Shown here piece by piece: positions 12,763-23,200 of a stretch of 64,000 bases of DNA (positions are counted from its first letter, which is position 1; every line of letters begins with the position of its first letter). The stretch lies in assembly GCF_027744825.2 (NCBI RefSeq), contig NC_071335.1, positions 16,000,501 to 16,064,500 on the forward strand. Reading direction: 5' to 3'. A program made the position numbers and the translations under genes. The stretch is from Synchiropus splendidus. Taxonomy: Eukaryota; Chordata; Actinopteri; Syngnathiformes; Callionymidae. A model generated the notes under the pieces. It was not told the origin of the DNA. It worked only from the letters and a program-made list of their open reading frames with translations, and ran no database searches.

Positions 12763-15700
12763 TTTATTGAGATATTTAATAGATTTAAATGACGAAGCCC
12801 GACTCTACTTGCTGCCATCGCTGCGTGTTCACGTCTCCCGGGTTGGAGTTATTGGGGGTGTGGCATGAGCCACGTAAATGTAAATAAATAAAATCGCACC
12901 GTGGGACGTACGCCACATTGCACAGGTGCAACACAGGACTGTCACACTCTGACACTGACGGTAGGACTGGAAAATTAACTTCAAAGGAAAATAAGAATCT
13001 TTCCCAACACGCATCTCCATACCGTGAAATGTGGTCCTCTGTCATCCCATCCTCCCTGACGTGACAAGGTGGGTCATCATTCTTACTAGCATCGAAGAAA
13101 CTGCAGGTGATGGGTCCAGTGTTGGCCCTGCAGTAGAGGGATGACGACCAGGATTCAGGCAGTTCACGTATTGAGAGAAATCGATACATTCACAATATTT
13201 TTGGATTATTGATTGGTTGTTAAAAACCCTGTAAATGGCCTTGTTATAGAATTTCAAACAGGATCACAGTAAATGCATTCATTTAAAAAATAAATGCTCA
13301 AGAGACATACGCTGGAGAGCAAACCGGCAACCTTGTGAACCACAGGGGGATTCTTTGACCACAATACTGCCACAAAGTCACGTGACTTGACTACCATACC
13401 GCAGCTTTGCGCTGATACAAAGTCACGTGACTTGACTACCATACCGCAGCTTTGCGCTGATACCATGTTTGTTTTTACAGTGATGTAGTGAAGTGCCTCC
13501 AGTCCGTCTGCTCGGGAAGCATGTGTAGTGTCCTGCACTGTAATGGTATTAACCAGAACCGAACTCTGGAGCTACATTGAAGGCACCAAGGAATAATGGT
13601 CTCTGTCCAGCACTTTTGTCATTATATTATTACTATTCTTCTACTATTCTTCTCCACATGCAGCCACTCTGGATTATGTTTCAGCCTTAATGTGTGTGTG
13701 TTTTGACCACCATTTGTTTCTCAGCGTTTCCTAATCATTGTATACAGACCATGGCGCAACTAGAGTACCAGTACAGACATTGAATTTTGTCATAAAAGCA
13801 AGAGTTATAACAGCTTCAGCATTTTCAGTATAATGTTTCCATTCAAACACATGTGCCACTAGTGTTGATGAAAGTTAAGGTGCCACCAATTTGATGCACT
13901 TTCTTCAACCATCACTGGTCGATGGCTACAAGAGCCCAGTCAGATGCTGAACCTCTCATCGCAAATCTAATTGTGAGATGGATAAACTTCCATGGAAGCA
14001 ATAGACACACCCCAGAAAATAGAACAGAATTACCTTGAATCACAACGTGATGCATTACAGCATGCCACTTCTTCTTGCCACAGACTAAGGAATTATATAC
14101 GAACTTGTAAGTCTCTTCACAATGAAAAATGTTTTAGTTTAAATCCTACATGTATTTGACACAAACATACATTGAACCGCTCTACAGAGGACACTCACTT
14201 AACTCGCTTAACAATGCTTCTGAACCAAGGCAAGATTCCAGACTGGTCCCTAACTGTAGCAGCCTGAAGGACATGGCGTTGTTAGAAAGTCACCGCAGTA
14301 GTAATGATGCTGCTTCATTGAATGGTTTAAAAACAGAAGTCACATTATTAAAACAATTTATAATGTAATAAAAGGTTGTAGACACCGTCCCGTGTATTGC
14401 CTGTGTTTAAGATCTGTGGAAAAAGAAGCCCTTAGACCAACAAATAACCCTGTCTGAACATTCATCTACAATATAAATATTACCACCATTATCCTCACCT
14501 GGCGACGCTGTAATTTGTGGGTGGGCATCAGTCACCACTTCTGTCAGATGCATCTCTTGCAGAAGTGCTGGAAACTGATTGTGGAGAAAAGAAGTTACTT
14601 GATTCTTTTGACTGCTGTCGGGGAATGACAAGAAAGAAATGAATACGGATCAAGAGTTATGCAAAACATACTACTATGCAGCCATCACACAATCTGATAG
14701 GTCCAATAGACATATTTAACAAAAACAAAAATATACTATTTGAAGATCTTAAGTTTACTGGCTAACTGATTGTTAATAGGGGAAATTTTAACATGCAACA
14801 ATGTTTTAATAATTTTCTACTGACTGCAAGTTGCTCTTGATAAGCACAACAACAACGCAGCGCACGTTGTTTTACTGATTATTTAGAGCAAGCAACAGAG
14901 TTCTGACTTGTTTTGGAATCAATACAGTCGATTCAATAAAAGCGCGACAACAATTCTATTTTTCCAGTACACAACTTTTCGAAACAAAACAACAGCCATC
15001 TTTCTGAATGTGAAACGATCCTATAGCGTCCAGGCAACATAGTAAGTGCTCGTATTGTGGCTAAACGTATATATTGATGAAATTCAGAAATGAAATTCTG
15101 GTGGTCTGCCAGTACCTATGTAAGTACGTAGTACAACAGACAGGCGGATTCTCTCAAGTATTATAGCCTATTTTCGACAGCACAAAAGATGCTAATAGCA
15201 TATAGCAAAAAGCACTCAATCGCCTTTCACGTCCGTTGACAGTGCGGACTCTGGTCGTGACGAAGTGCACGTCCTTTTTGCAGACTTCGCAGCATGCTAC
15301 TTGAAGCTTTGGACCGCGACAGGAATTACGTTTGCTTCCGACCGGCCGGCAAACTCTTATCCACGTTCTTCAGTCAAGGGCGGGACATGTAAGTGACAGA
15401 TAGCTGACAGACAGCTAGCAGGCAGCATCCGGAGGACTTTAAACAGCAGTGTTTTTCATGTGAAAACGAACCAGTGAAAGGATTTCAAAAGCCAATACAC
15501 ACAATGGTTACAGTTTTTACATAAAAAAACAAGCATGAAATGTGAAAATGAAGAAAAACCACGGTCATTTCAAGTGGGAAACAGGCTTTAAAAACTCATT
15601 TCAAATGAGGTTTCTGCTGCGTAGCGAGTCAACAACATTCAGCAATAATATACTCTCTAATAGCAGACGAATAAAAAGTTAAAAGCTGATTGTATATAAA

Positions 15701-15960
15701 TGTGATACACGTTTTAGTTCCATAAAGGCTTACCAATTGCTCTCAGACAGGGAATGGCGGCCGTGGCAGTGTTTCAAAAATTGTCTTGTCGGAAAAGCCC
15801 GCCACAACTACATTCACTGACTACCGGCCCTTCTCGCACGCGCCGCCCAGCTGTCCTCCCGAAGCCGACTGTACGATGTAGTACACACAATCGGACTGTA
15901 GTGGCGCTCTAATGCTCAGGGCAAAAAATACGAAGACGACACAGCGCATGCTCACATGTA
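12763..15960 (-). CDS. Possible unrecognised spliced gene next to C3
   Basis: I do not recognise this product. Reading the minus strand there is a CpG-rich stretch (about 15740-16160), a GTAAGC donor at 15733, then exon-like pieces 14499-14614 (acceptor after CCCCGACAG, donor GTGAGG), 14199-14253 (acceptor GCTACAG, donor GTGAGTGT) and 12785-13127 (acceptor CTACTGCAG, stop TAA). Their phases agree, giving one open frame of roughly 170 codons that includes FLHNQFPALLQEM, GILPWFRSIVKRV and ANTGPITCSFFDAS. An AATAAA lies 17 bases after the stop (12763-12768). The last piece has an internal GTAAGAAT that could be a donor, so the 3' structure is uncertain. No upstream in-frame ATG is present in the presumed first exon; translation could begin at the Met of QEMHLTEVV. 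It could also be a non-coding transcript or chance. Confidence 0.3.
13372..13461. repeat. Perfect 45-bp tandem duplication containing GTCACGTGAC
   Basis: Units 13372-13416 and 13417-13461 are identical. Each contains the palindrome GTCACGTGAC, an extended E-box. It lies between exon-like pieces of the putative gene on the minus strand. Confidence 0.9.
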
Positions 15961-16160
15961 GCTTCGGCGAGAACTAGCATAAGGGGTTGACTGAGCTCAG
16001 AGAACTGGTTTCCGACGACACGGTTGGGCTTCTGCTACAAGTCAACAATTAATGAATTACCGTGGTTCTTCAGAGAGATAGTTTATTTCATCGGCTCGGC
16101 GGTCGCCTGCGTCGTGCTCCATTGACACCGCACCTACGCGCTTCGGTGTTCACTGTGATC
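15740..16160. promoter_or_regulatory. CpG-rich putative promoter between C3 and crb3
   Basis: The stretch is clearly richer in C, G and CpG than its A/T-rich surroundings (for example CGCACGCGCCGCCCAGC near 15836 and GCTCGGCGGTCGCCTGCGTC near 16094). A minus-strand splice donor (GTAAGC) sits at its left edge at 15733, consistent with a first exon transcribed leftward. It may be bidirectional. No start-site data exist here, so this is inference from composition. Confidence 0.4.
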
Positions 16161-16410
16161 GTTTTGCTGCTTATTATAGAGTAGCTGAAGGTTTAATTTC
16201 AACATGTCAGAATGACCAGCTTTTATCTCCTCATCAGACATCTTGTATGGAGTTAGGAAACTATGAGTTGCACAAACCAAAGTTTTTGTTTGTTTTGGTT
16301 TCTTGAAAAATGCAAAAAAATAAAAACAAAATCAAAGCCATATTTGTCAACCTGTCATTCAACCGTTAAATAGCAGCCTTAATTCAACACACAGAATGCT
16401 GCATCTAAAA

Positions 16411-16460
16411 CAGGGGTGGGCAAACCTGCCCTCAAAGGGGCGCAGACTCTTATCCCAAGA
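16411..16460. mobile_element. hAT-like terminus fragment
   Basis: CAGGGGTGGGCAAACCTGCC is a common terminus of vertebrate hAT non-autonomous elements. I found no matching opposite end; the fragment runs into the CA/TA microsatellite that follows. Confidence 0.4.
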
Positions 16461-16470
16461 GCACACACAT

Positions 16471-16562
<92 letters not shown>
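16461..16562. repeat. (CA)n then (TA)n microsatellite
   Basis: About 25 bases of CA-rich repeat pass directly into about 76 bases of uninterrupted TA. The dipeptide open frames here (YIYIYI) are artefacts of the repeat. Confidence 0.97.
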
Positions 16563-16564
<2 letters not shown>

Positions 16565-16989
16565 AAGATGGGAAAAAGTATTTTATATTAAAGTATATAT
16601 ACTTTAACCGACGCAACAACGCAGCTTCTGATTGGCTCTTGTCAAACACGTGCTTTTTCACGTTCAATACGCCCAGGTAGATGCAGCGTGGGAGAGAAAA
16701 TAGTATCGACCATCGACAACCTGGATGTGAATAAATTGCTGACTCGTCTCGCCTGACCTCAGGTACCACGCACACACACACGCACACACTATCACACTGA
16801 GTGTTAATGTATCACCAAGGCGTCCACGTAGAGCTCGTGCGCTCCCGCACCCGTGGTTTCACCTGTCAGACTCGGGGAGGAGGAACTCTGGTCTCACTGG
16901 TGCAGCCGGACCTGCAGCATTCCTGCACAAACACGCCGCCGCCCGAGGCTGTACACACTCCAGAGCGATCAGTTTGTCGAGGATCAGAG

Positions 16990-17028
16990 ATGTTTGACGT
17001 GACAGTCTTGGGAGTTGAGCGCTTCACG
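16990..17028 (+). other. crb3: Candidate crb3 5' exon
   Basis: ATG TTT GAC begins 13 complete codons (MFDVTVLGVERFT) ending at a consensus donor GTGAGTTC. Phase 0 fits the acceptor at 19312, giving a continuous frame into MTMQTGAEL. The peptide is not a signal sequence, which CRB3 proteins normally have, so this may be 5' UTR with an accidental ATG, or an exon carrying the signal peptide may be elsewhere in the 2.3-kb intron. Confidence 0.35.
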
Positions 17029-19311
17029 GTGAGTTCAAGCTTATTTGAAAAGCTTCTCGCTCATTTAGACACGTTCAATGACGTCGTTTTGCATTTGACT
17101 CACGCTTTAAACCACACTTAACCCGGCCCGGGCTTCTTTAATGTACGAAGGTGAGATATGTTTGGCTCCCGTCCACGCGGACCTGTCGTCGATACTGCCG
17201 TGCAGTCCGCAGTGCTTGCTTCCCTCTCGTTCTAAAAGAGCTTCTGCCGTCCGAAAGCTGAGAGTGCTGACCACAACCTTATTAATATTTCAGATACAGT
17301 CATTAAATGTTCAGATTGGGAAAATCTATTCCATGAAACAGTAGTGGATCTGTTTGATGTAACGAAAAATATAAATTACTCCATGTATTTCTAGCATCTA
17401 ACATCAAGTCAGCTGACCCAGTCAGGCCCAACTTCCAGTAGCAACCCACGGTTTGTAGCCTTCGCTTCCAAATAACATCCAACTTGACTGAGGTGACATC
17501 CTCTGAGCCTCACAGTGTTCAACTCAACCCCTGAACTTCTCCACCAGTTACTGGTACTAGGTGTATTTCCTCTTGTTGGCTTCCTTATTTCGCTCTTGAC
17601 AGGTGCTGCTCCAGCACGATCGTATGTTTTCATCTCTGGAGCAAAGTAGTGTCTACTAGCACGGATGGTTGTGGCGCTGAAGGGGTTTTGGCCAGCGACT
17701 GACACAGGGTTTCCTTGGAGCATCCTCTGGAGCCCAGCCGCAGAACGGTTGAAAATCAGTCTTAAGAACTATCATGCCAAAATTCACTTCTCATCCCTTC
17801 CTGCTCTCAATGTCCTTTAGCGACTCAAAATGTATCGAGTAAAAAACGTGGAAATACAGTGTTCTGATCCTCAGAATCCATGTCAGCACAGGCACAAATA
17901 AATCACATTAACAGGAACTATAATAATGATCACGGTCATATTTGCTTTGGGAGAATTAAAAAACATGATTTTCATGGATTGAAGGTTCATAACTTTTGAA
18001 CTACATGAATTATTAATATAAGAATTATGGAACAGCTTTCATTCTCAACTTTGCTCTGCGCTACTTTCCATTTCCATTTTCCGTTTCCAAAGATTTGATG
18101 GATGCTGTGTCCTTGATGATCGAGCTGAATTAGAAGGTGGGACCTTGCAGTGGCATATGATCTGTTCCAGATGGGAAATTCCCACTTTCTCCCCCTGGTG
18201 ACCACCAAATACAGGATTTCATACACAATCCAAGATGGCAAACTGGAAAGTAAACAGGAAGTTTTGAATCAATGAAAGACACTGACGCAATTCTACAAAC
18301 GTGTTTCTTCTTCATCCAGTGGGTTTTCTAGCAGGTGTTATTTATCAGGAATTTGCTTCTGTCTGGTTAAGGCCAGAGCTTCGTGAACGTCAGTGTCTTC
18401 TATTCCAATAACTGGAATGCGCTGAACACGACTGTGACTTCATTGCATGCTCTGACTTTCAGCATCATATCACCCATTCATACGGTGTGGGTCAGTAATG
18501 TGCCCTCAACTTTTGCAGGCTTTTAGCTAGCAGGGCGTCTGGGCGTCTGCAAAACATGAAAAAAATGGACGCCAAATTACGCTGGTATATGGCGGCATGA
18601 CGGTGGCCAAGCTGCAGTCGAGAATCAGGCGTCCATTTTTTCATGTTTTGCAGACGCCCTGCTAGCTAAAAGCCTGCTTGGTACTGCAGGCTTTGCTTCA
18701 GCTCTGTTCTGAATGACTCAACTTTAATGGCTAGGAGGCTCAATAGGAGCCGACTGGCCTACGTGAAAGGGTGAAACTGAAATCAGCCATCCAGTGGACT
18801 GATCCAACTCAACTGTTTCCAGGGTGTTCTGCATCCCCAAGGATGCCTGGATGGATTTTTTTTTTACTTTTGTTTACATTTGTCTTCTGTGTTCAGCAGA
18901 TGTTCACCATGCTTGGAAACTAGGTGGTGAGCTGTAAGAGAGGTGTCAGGAACAGGAGAATCAACAGCATCAGTAGGGTGAGTTCATGCTAGTGGTGGGT
19001 GCTTTCTGCAGGCAACACCGTTTTCAAGTACTGGAAAGACATGTATATATAATGAGAATTACTTTGGAGATAAAATGTGGACAAAGTACTGAAAGAAATG
19101 TGACATAGTGAAAGTGGCATATAAGCAATATAAACTAAAGGCATAACAAAACCATTCATTTATTTATTTTTTCCAAGAGCAGATATGTGCATTTCCATCT
19201 GGTAGGCATCTTCATCAGTAGTCAAATGACTTGTTACTTCTGTCGCAAAACAGCTGTCCGTCGTCCTCCTTCACTCCAAACCCGGCTGTTTGTCTCTGTG
19301 CCTTTTCTCAG
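17029..19311. other. Region between candidate crb3 exons
   Basis: Presumed crb3 intron. I looked for a short exon coding a signal peptide and found none that I would defend. It holds the fold-back hairpin at 18515-18677. A splice-like piece near 18887-18975 (acceptor TTCTGTGTTCAG) has an early stop and could be an untranslated exon. Confidence 0.45.
18515..18677. repeat. Near-perfect inverted repeat (hairpin) in crb3 intron
   Basis: Left arm 18515-18573 and right arm 18628-18677 are reverse complements over about 50 bases, separated by a 54-base loop. The left arm differs mainly by an 8-base duplication (GGGCGTCT twice) and one extra A. The high arm identity suggests a recent MITE-like fold-back element. 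Confidence 0.9.
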
Positions 19312-19548
19312 CGAGCCGTCACCATGACGATGCAGACTGGAGCTGAACTTACGGGGACCGCCCTGGCAGTCACGGTGTTGTCTCTGCTCAACCTGTTGCT
19401 GCTGCTGCTACTGTGTGTGATCAGGAAGAAAAGGCGGCTGGAAGGGACATACAGACCCAGCGCGGAGGAGAAGAAGCAGGTGGTAGCAGCAGGAACGGAC
19501 AAGCCTAGTCTCCCGTTACCTTTACCCAAAGAAGAGCGCCTGATATGA
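19312..19548 (+). CDS. crb3: Crumbs-type polarity protein, last coding exon (crb3)
   Basis: Small single-pass membrane protein of the apical Crumbs complex, which recruits PALS1/PATJ and PAR6. The exon follows a strong acceptor (TGCCTTTTCTCAG). After the first in-frame ATG (19324) it encodes a short acidic/threonine stretch, one transmembrane helix (residues about 9-31: GTALAVTVLSLLNLLLLLLL), basic stop-transfer RKKRR, the FERM-binding juxtamembrane motif EGTYRPS and the C-terminal PDZ ligand EERLI. EGTYRPS and ERLI are diagnostic for vertebrate CRB3. The cytoplasmic tail is about 40 residues, as in the family. The N-terminal exon(s) are unresolved: exon 16990-17028 would join in frame but encodes no signal peptide. 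Human CRB3 also neighbours DENND1C. Confidence 0.88.
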   Translation, partial: RAVTMTMQTGAELTGTALAVTVLSLLNLLLLLLLCVIRKKRRLEGTYRPSAEEKKQVVAAGTDKPSLPLPLPKEERLI

Positions 19549-19604
19549 TCTCCTGTTATTTTATACTCAAATTATAGGCGCCACTTTTAACGACTGAGGA
19601 CACA

Positions 19605-19610
19605 AATAAA
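19605..19610 (+). terminator. crb3: crb3 polyadenylation signal AATAAA
   Basis: Canonical AATAAA 57 bases after the crb3 stop codon, the first such hexamer in the 3' UTR. Confidence 0.7.
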
Positions 19611-19657
19611 GTATTACCCATCTTTCTGCATTAAAATGGGAAGATGTTTTTTTTTTT

Positions 19658-19663
19658 TTTATT
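19658..19663 (-). terminator. dennd1c: Candidate dennd1c polyadenylation signal
   Basis: AATAAA on the minus strand about 610 bases past the dennd1c stop. If used, the dennd1c transcript would end about 50 bases from the crb3 signal, so the two convergent genes would meet tail to tail. It sits at the edge of a poly-T run, so the call is tentative. Confidence 0.4.
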
Positions 19664-19694
19664 CAAGTCTTGGTGGCCTTAAGATGAAGGACTT

Positions 19695-19713
19695 TGTGTG
19701 TGTGTGTGTGTGT
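19695..19713. repeat. (TG)n microsatellite
   Basis: Short TG run in the interval between the convergent crb3 and dennd1c 3' ends (19549-20272). The rest of that interval is A/T-rich UTR-like sequence without another gene. Confidence 0.9.
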
Positions 19714-20272
19714 ACTGCTATGTATTTATAAGACAAACTATTTTTGGAGTTATGTGAAGGAAGGTTTTGTATCAAAATGTCTATATGCATAAAAGTATAA
19801 AATAGTAGTAAAGTATAAATAAATTGAGTGGCAAGATCAAGATGTCTTGTAAGTTTCTGTGATTTTAATTAAGTTTAAGTTTATATATTTAAATAATATA
19901 ATATTAAGAAGAGGACTGTGCTGAGTCAACAGTTTTACCTCGCTGGTTGTTTAATCGAGGGAATTCTGTGGGAACTGGTCGAGCCGGTCGTAAAGAGAGC
20001 AGGAGAAGCTAAGCTTTCATTTTAATTGAAATGCCTGTGAGAACTCATGCAAACTGGATATTCCTAGCCGAATCCCGCCCACAGTTAAGATGGAGATTTA
20101 TCATCAGGTGATATGGGCATGTAAAGAGATTGATAACCTCCCTTGTCAAACGTCGACAGCTTGGTGAGTTGGAAATGTACCTTGTGCAGCGTTCAAATTC
20201 AAGACCTGAACATAGTTTTGAAATTACATTCAAGTTCAAAACTGAGTCTCAGAGTCCCCACACGGGGCCCAG

Positions 20273-23200
20273 TCACTTTGCTTCAAATCTTTTCTTCAGT
20301 TCTGACACTTTGACCTGGGGGAGCCCCTCCTCCTCTCCGGAGCAGTCCCTCGCATCCGATCTATTGCAGGGTTTGTTGGTGTCGGTTGTGCTTCTGGACC
20401 TCAGCTTGAGACCGAATGCTTGGCTGGAAACTGGAGGGCAGAAACTCGCTATTGCTGATGTGGGAGAGATTTTAGCGTCCAGCTCTGCTTTTGCCTTCTG
20501 GATTCCAAGATTTGGCGCAGCAGTCGAGGTTTGAGCAACTTGATCCTCTTGTTTGTCCACACATTTGTTGTCTGTATCTTGCTGCTGGTTCACCTCATCT
20601 ATCTGTTCGCCTGTGTCGTCTGCGCTCTCCTGACCATGCTCTTGCTCATTCGTCACGCTCTGGAGACCTTCGTTCTTCACTTCCTCAGGGATGTCTTCTC
20701 CTACGGTCTGGACAGTGCTGTCCTCTTCCTCGGTCCATCCGATGTCTCCCTGTCTCTTTTCTCGTTCTTCAGCTCTGAACTCAGCTGCTTCCTGCTCCTG
20801 CACGCTCATGTCCAGGCTCACACTATCCAAGTCCTCGGCCTGATCTGCTGCTTCAGCATTCCAGCTGTCCATGAAGTCGCTGCTGCCGACCGACGCAGAC
20901 AAGCTCTCCTGACTCTGCTCTTGCTCTTCCTCCATGAACTTTTCATCTTGGAGCGTCTCATTCGTCACGTTCTGGAGACCTTCGTTCTTCACTTCCTCAG
21001 GGATGATTACATTGTCAGTCTGGACAGTGTTGTCCTCTTCCTTGGTCCATCCGATGTTTCCCTGTCTCTTGTCTCGTTCTTCTGCTCTAAACTCGGCCAC
21101 TTCCTGCTCCTGCACGCTCATGTCCAGACTCAAACTATCCAAGTCCTCGGCCTGATCTGCTGCTTCAGCATTCCAGCTGTCCATGAAGTCGCTGCTGCCG
21201 ACCGACGCAGACAAGCTCTCCTGACTCGGGTTGACTGAGCCATGCTTCCAAGACAAAACACACAGTTGAATTTGCAGTGGGGTGTAGGCTGAAAAGGCTC
21301 TTCTTACCTTTCGAACAAAGTCGTAGCTGTCAGATCCAAATAAGTCCAGGCTTCGCGTGCCGTACAGGAGTCCACGGTCATGCATGCTCCTACTGCTCAA
21401 CGTCTCAAAGATCTCCCCGAGCAGGTCCATTTCCTCAGGGTCGGAGAAGTGAGAGTTGTCTTCATCTGTCGGGTCTGACTCATCCACAGGTGAGGACACA
21501 GCACTGGGACAAACAAAACTCAACCCATTCAGGAACTGATCGATGCTTCGATCCATTCATCCCCGAACTGAACTCACCCCTTCCAGGAATCCTCAGCCGA
21601 GTCACCGTTGTCTTGGCTACCGAGGGATTTGTAAACAGGCCGAGGAGGACGGGACTGTCATTCACAAAATCCAATGTTATTTGATATACCTTCAGATATG
21701 CCAAAGATTTTCTTTTTGTAAAATTATTATTTTTACTTAAAACAGCACAATGATGTGTCGGTCTCATTCACTGTGTACTGTGAATCTGGTCTGACTTATT
21801 TGAAATGTTGAACTCTCGTTTCTCCATGCTGTGCAAGTGCCACGTCATGAGTTGAGCTGTTTTCACTTCTCTGCCTCGCTGAAATCTTGTGGACAGTCGG
21901 GTGTTATGACACACATGTGACTCCACCAGACTTCCAGAGAGCGTGTGAGTTTCTGACGTCAGACCTGTAAGCTATTTTTAAGTAGTTAAAGAGACTCTGT
22001 TTCAGTCTTATACATGTATCCGTTCAGAAATTTCAATAAGGTCAGCACATATTCCAACTTACACCCTAAATAAAGGATTCAAATAAATAATGCTCACTGA
22101 CTTCTTGTCATGAGGAAATAAAAACCAGCCAGGATGCGGGTTAGTTGAGAGTTAGCGAGGCTCAAATGGCTGAAGTTTTGTGACACTGACCAGCAGAGTT
22201 AGAGATTCACTGCAGTGTTTTACTGGGGTCCAATATGGATTCAAAAGCTCCTCAAATTATTTAATGATCCTTTTTTGCTGGTATGGAACTCTAGTTCCAA
22301 GCAATGAGAGTCAGTGTTGGAGTCAGAGTTTAGTTCGCATTGTTACTGCCGGTTCTGTTCATTACTTTAATGTACAGAATTTCTTGGCACAATTATTTGT
22401 CAGAGGGTCTGAAGCTAGGTGGCTCTAGAATGCTGGAGAGTGAGGAGCGCTTTGCCTTTCCTGCTGAGGCTCCTGCCCCCGCGACGCGGATAAGTAACTG
22501 AAACAGAATGGATGGAAATTGGTGGATTGGTGGGAAGCAGCAGAGTGTATGAAAGTTCATCATGCGCCCGACTCACAGTCATTCAGTTTAAGGTCTTTTA
22601 TAGGATTCACTTTGAAACGATGCCTAACATATTATCCTTAACACTTGTATTTTCATCTCAAGTGACTGGATGTGATAGCTTTTACTTCTTCACTAGCACA
22701 ACACCAGCCACCAGTAGTACCCAATGGCTCACAGACACCATGTTTTTCTTATAGTTGGAAAAAGTCAAGCATACAATTAAGAGTAACACTGGAAGGTTTT
22801 TCAGTAAATGGTAACCTTTTCTTACCTATTTCAGCTCACTAGACTCCCTCCCCTCAGACTAATTCCTAGGTCAGACATTTCTATTTCACTGTTTTTGATG
22901 TGCAAGACTACCTTCTCCAGTTTCCACTTCTACCTCTATTTTATTTTATTTTATTTTTATATATTTATTTACATTTTATGTATTATTGTTTATTTTATTG
23001 AAAAAAATGAAAAATCTGGAAGAATGACATGTTAACATTGTTTGTTTTTTGTATTGTGGTCTGAAATTATAATTATAATTGAAACATGTCATATCCTCCA
23101 ATAAAAATATGTACAAAACAATAAATAAATTCGCAAAAAATGCGGGAAAACAGATTTGTTCAGTTCAGCTGAAGCTATCTCAAAGACAAACAAAGCTAGT

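Noticed and set aside
13254..13538. 94-codon minus frame with a repeated peptide
   Set aside because: The repeat is the 45-bp DNA duplication; no splice or homology support.
16379..16787. Open frames made of YI dipeptides
   Set aside because: Artefact of the TA/CA microsatellite.
20531..21238. 235-codon plus-strand open frame
   Set aside because: Antisense shadow of the dennd1c last exon and its tandem duplication.
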